Source: Ruoffia tabacinasalis
GTDB taxonomy: Bacteria; Bacillota; Bacilli; Lactobacillales; Aerococcaceae
DNA: 64,000 bases
Direction: 5' to 3'
NCBI RefSeq assembly: GCF_005864045.1
Contig: NZ_VBSP01000002.1
Location: forward strand, 1 to 64,000
A model generated the notes under the pieces. That model made no database searches. It was given only the letters and a program-made list of their open reading frames with translations, and was not told the DNA's origin. Every line of letters starts with the position of its first letter. Position 1 is the stretch's first letter. The translations under genes and the position numbers were made by a program. Shown one piece after another: positions 63,845-64,000 of this stretch.

Positions 63845-64000
63845 TTAATCAAAAAATCCATTCAGCATAAAGTCACTTGGTCCTTCGTCAAAATCTTCAA
63901 AACTTACGTACAGTGCATGGATAAAAGCCATGAACCCATCCGTCTTACGTTTGATATCTTCCCATTTATTGAATAAGAAGTTACCGTCTTTATCACGTTC
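63845..64000 (-). CDS. Terminase large subunit, C-terminal end (partial)
   Basis: A minus-strand frame enters at the window edge and stops at 63845, giving 51 residues including NFLFNKWEDIKRKTDGFMAF and an acidic end. The KxDGFMAFIHALY pattern is like the tail of TerL nuclease domains, and the place just before the portal gene fits. The rest lies beyond 64000. The 164 bases from here to the portal hold an AGGAGGTG site and a possible 14-codon frame but no firm gene. Confidence 0.7.
   Translation of the reverse strand, partial: ERDKDGNFLFNKWEDIKRKTDGFMAFIHALYVSFEDFDEGPSDFMLNGFFD

Overview
The window is low-GC Gram-positive DNA. Its protein families (Lac-type PTS, RpiR regulators, CcpN, ABC-F, heterodimeric ABC exporters, TP901/A118-like siphophage genes) fit the Lactobacillales, perhaps Aerococcaceae or Carnobacteriaceae. 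I cannot name a genus. There are no rRNA or tRNA genes. About 0-44.4 kb is chromosome and about 44.5-64 kb is the structural and lysis half of an integrated siphophage that runs off the right edge.

Layout. 0.2-3.2 kb: an M20 amidohydrolase and a YfcC-type transporter behind a lysine riboswitch with its own terminator. 3.3-4.0 kb: a decayed cystine/dicarboxylate symporter gene. 4.2-9.4 kb: an iron-type alcohol dehydrogenase, a CDF metal transporter, a small secreted protein gene broken at an A7 run, and secreted NagZ. 9.4-13 kb: an ornithine-cyclodeaminase-like enzyme, a CapA-like protein and a secreted protein. 13-16.6 kb: mupG-murQ-murP for MurNAc uptake and catabolism. 16.7-18 kb: a decayed FAD/NAD(P)-binding protein gene. 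18-21.4 kb: an SLC13 permease, chorismate mutase and dapL behind an attenuator leader that I cannot assign to a known riboswitch class. 21.4-27.1 kb: a secreted protein, then a MarR regulator with a two-gene ABC exporter. 27.2-31.3 kb: pyruvate phosphate dikinase, CcpN and the dikinase regulator. 31.4-38 kb: a second cell-wall sugar locus (Lac-type PTS IIA, a small membrane protein, IIB, IIC, a second MupG, an RpiR regulator) next to anmK. 38-44 kb: an Old Yellow Enzyme, a MacB-like ABC protein and an ABC-F protein with a leader-peptide attenuator, bracketed by two 41-bp-period hairpin repeat arrays.

The genes around 7.4, 13-16.5 and 31.5-38 kb form a coherent cell-wall recycling set. NagZ outside the cell releases GlcNAc; MurP or the Lac-type PTS imports and phosphorylates sugars; MupG splits MurNAc-6P disaccharides; MurQ removes lactate; AnmK handles 1,6-anhydroMurNAc. 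Similar TGAAAT-type inverted repeats sit in the promoters of the two PTS operons, and a related one sits at the anmK promoter, which points to one RpiR/MurR-like regulator.

The prophage is transcribed on the minus strand: terminase end, portal, an unknown head-region gene, ClpP-like protease, capsid, head-tail joining genes, tail tube, gpG/gpGT chaperones, tape measure, Dit, a Tal split over two genes, a deacetylase-like tail protein, a coiled-coil membrane protein, holin and a frameshifted endolysin. A small gene with its own promoter follows the lysis cassette. The left junction lies beside the 3' remnant of a host gene, possibly STAS-like. Two recoding candidates stand out: a -1 extension of the capsid carrying a HeH/LEM-like segment, and the gpGT tail chaperone extension.
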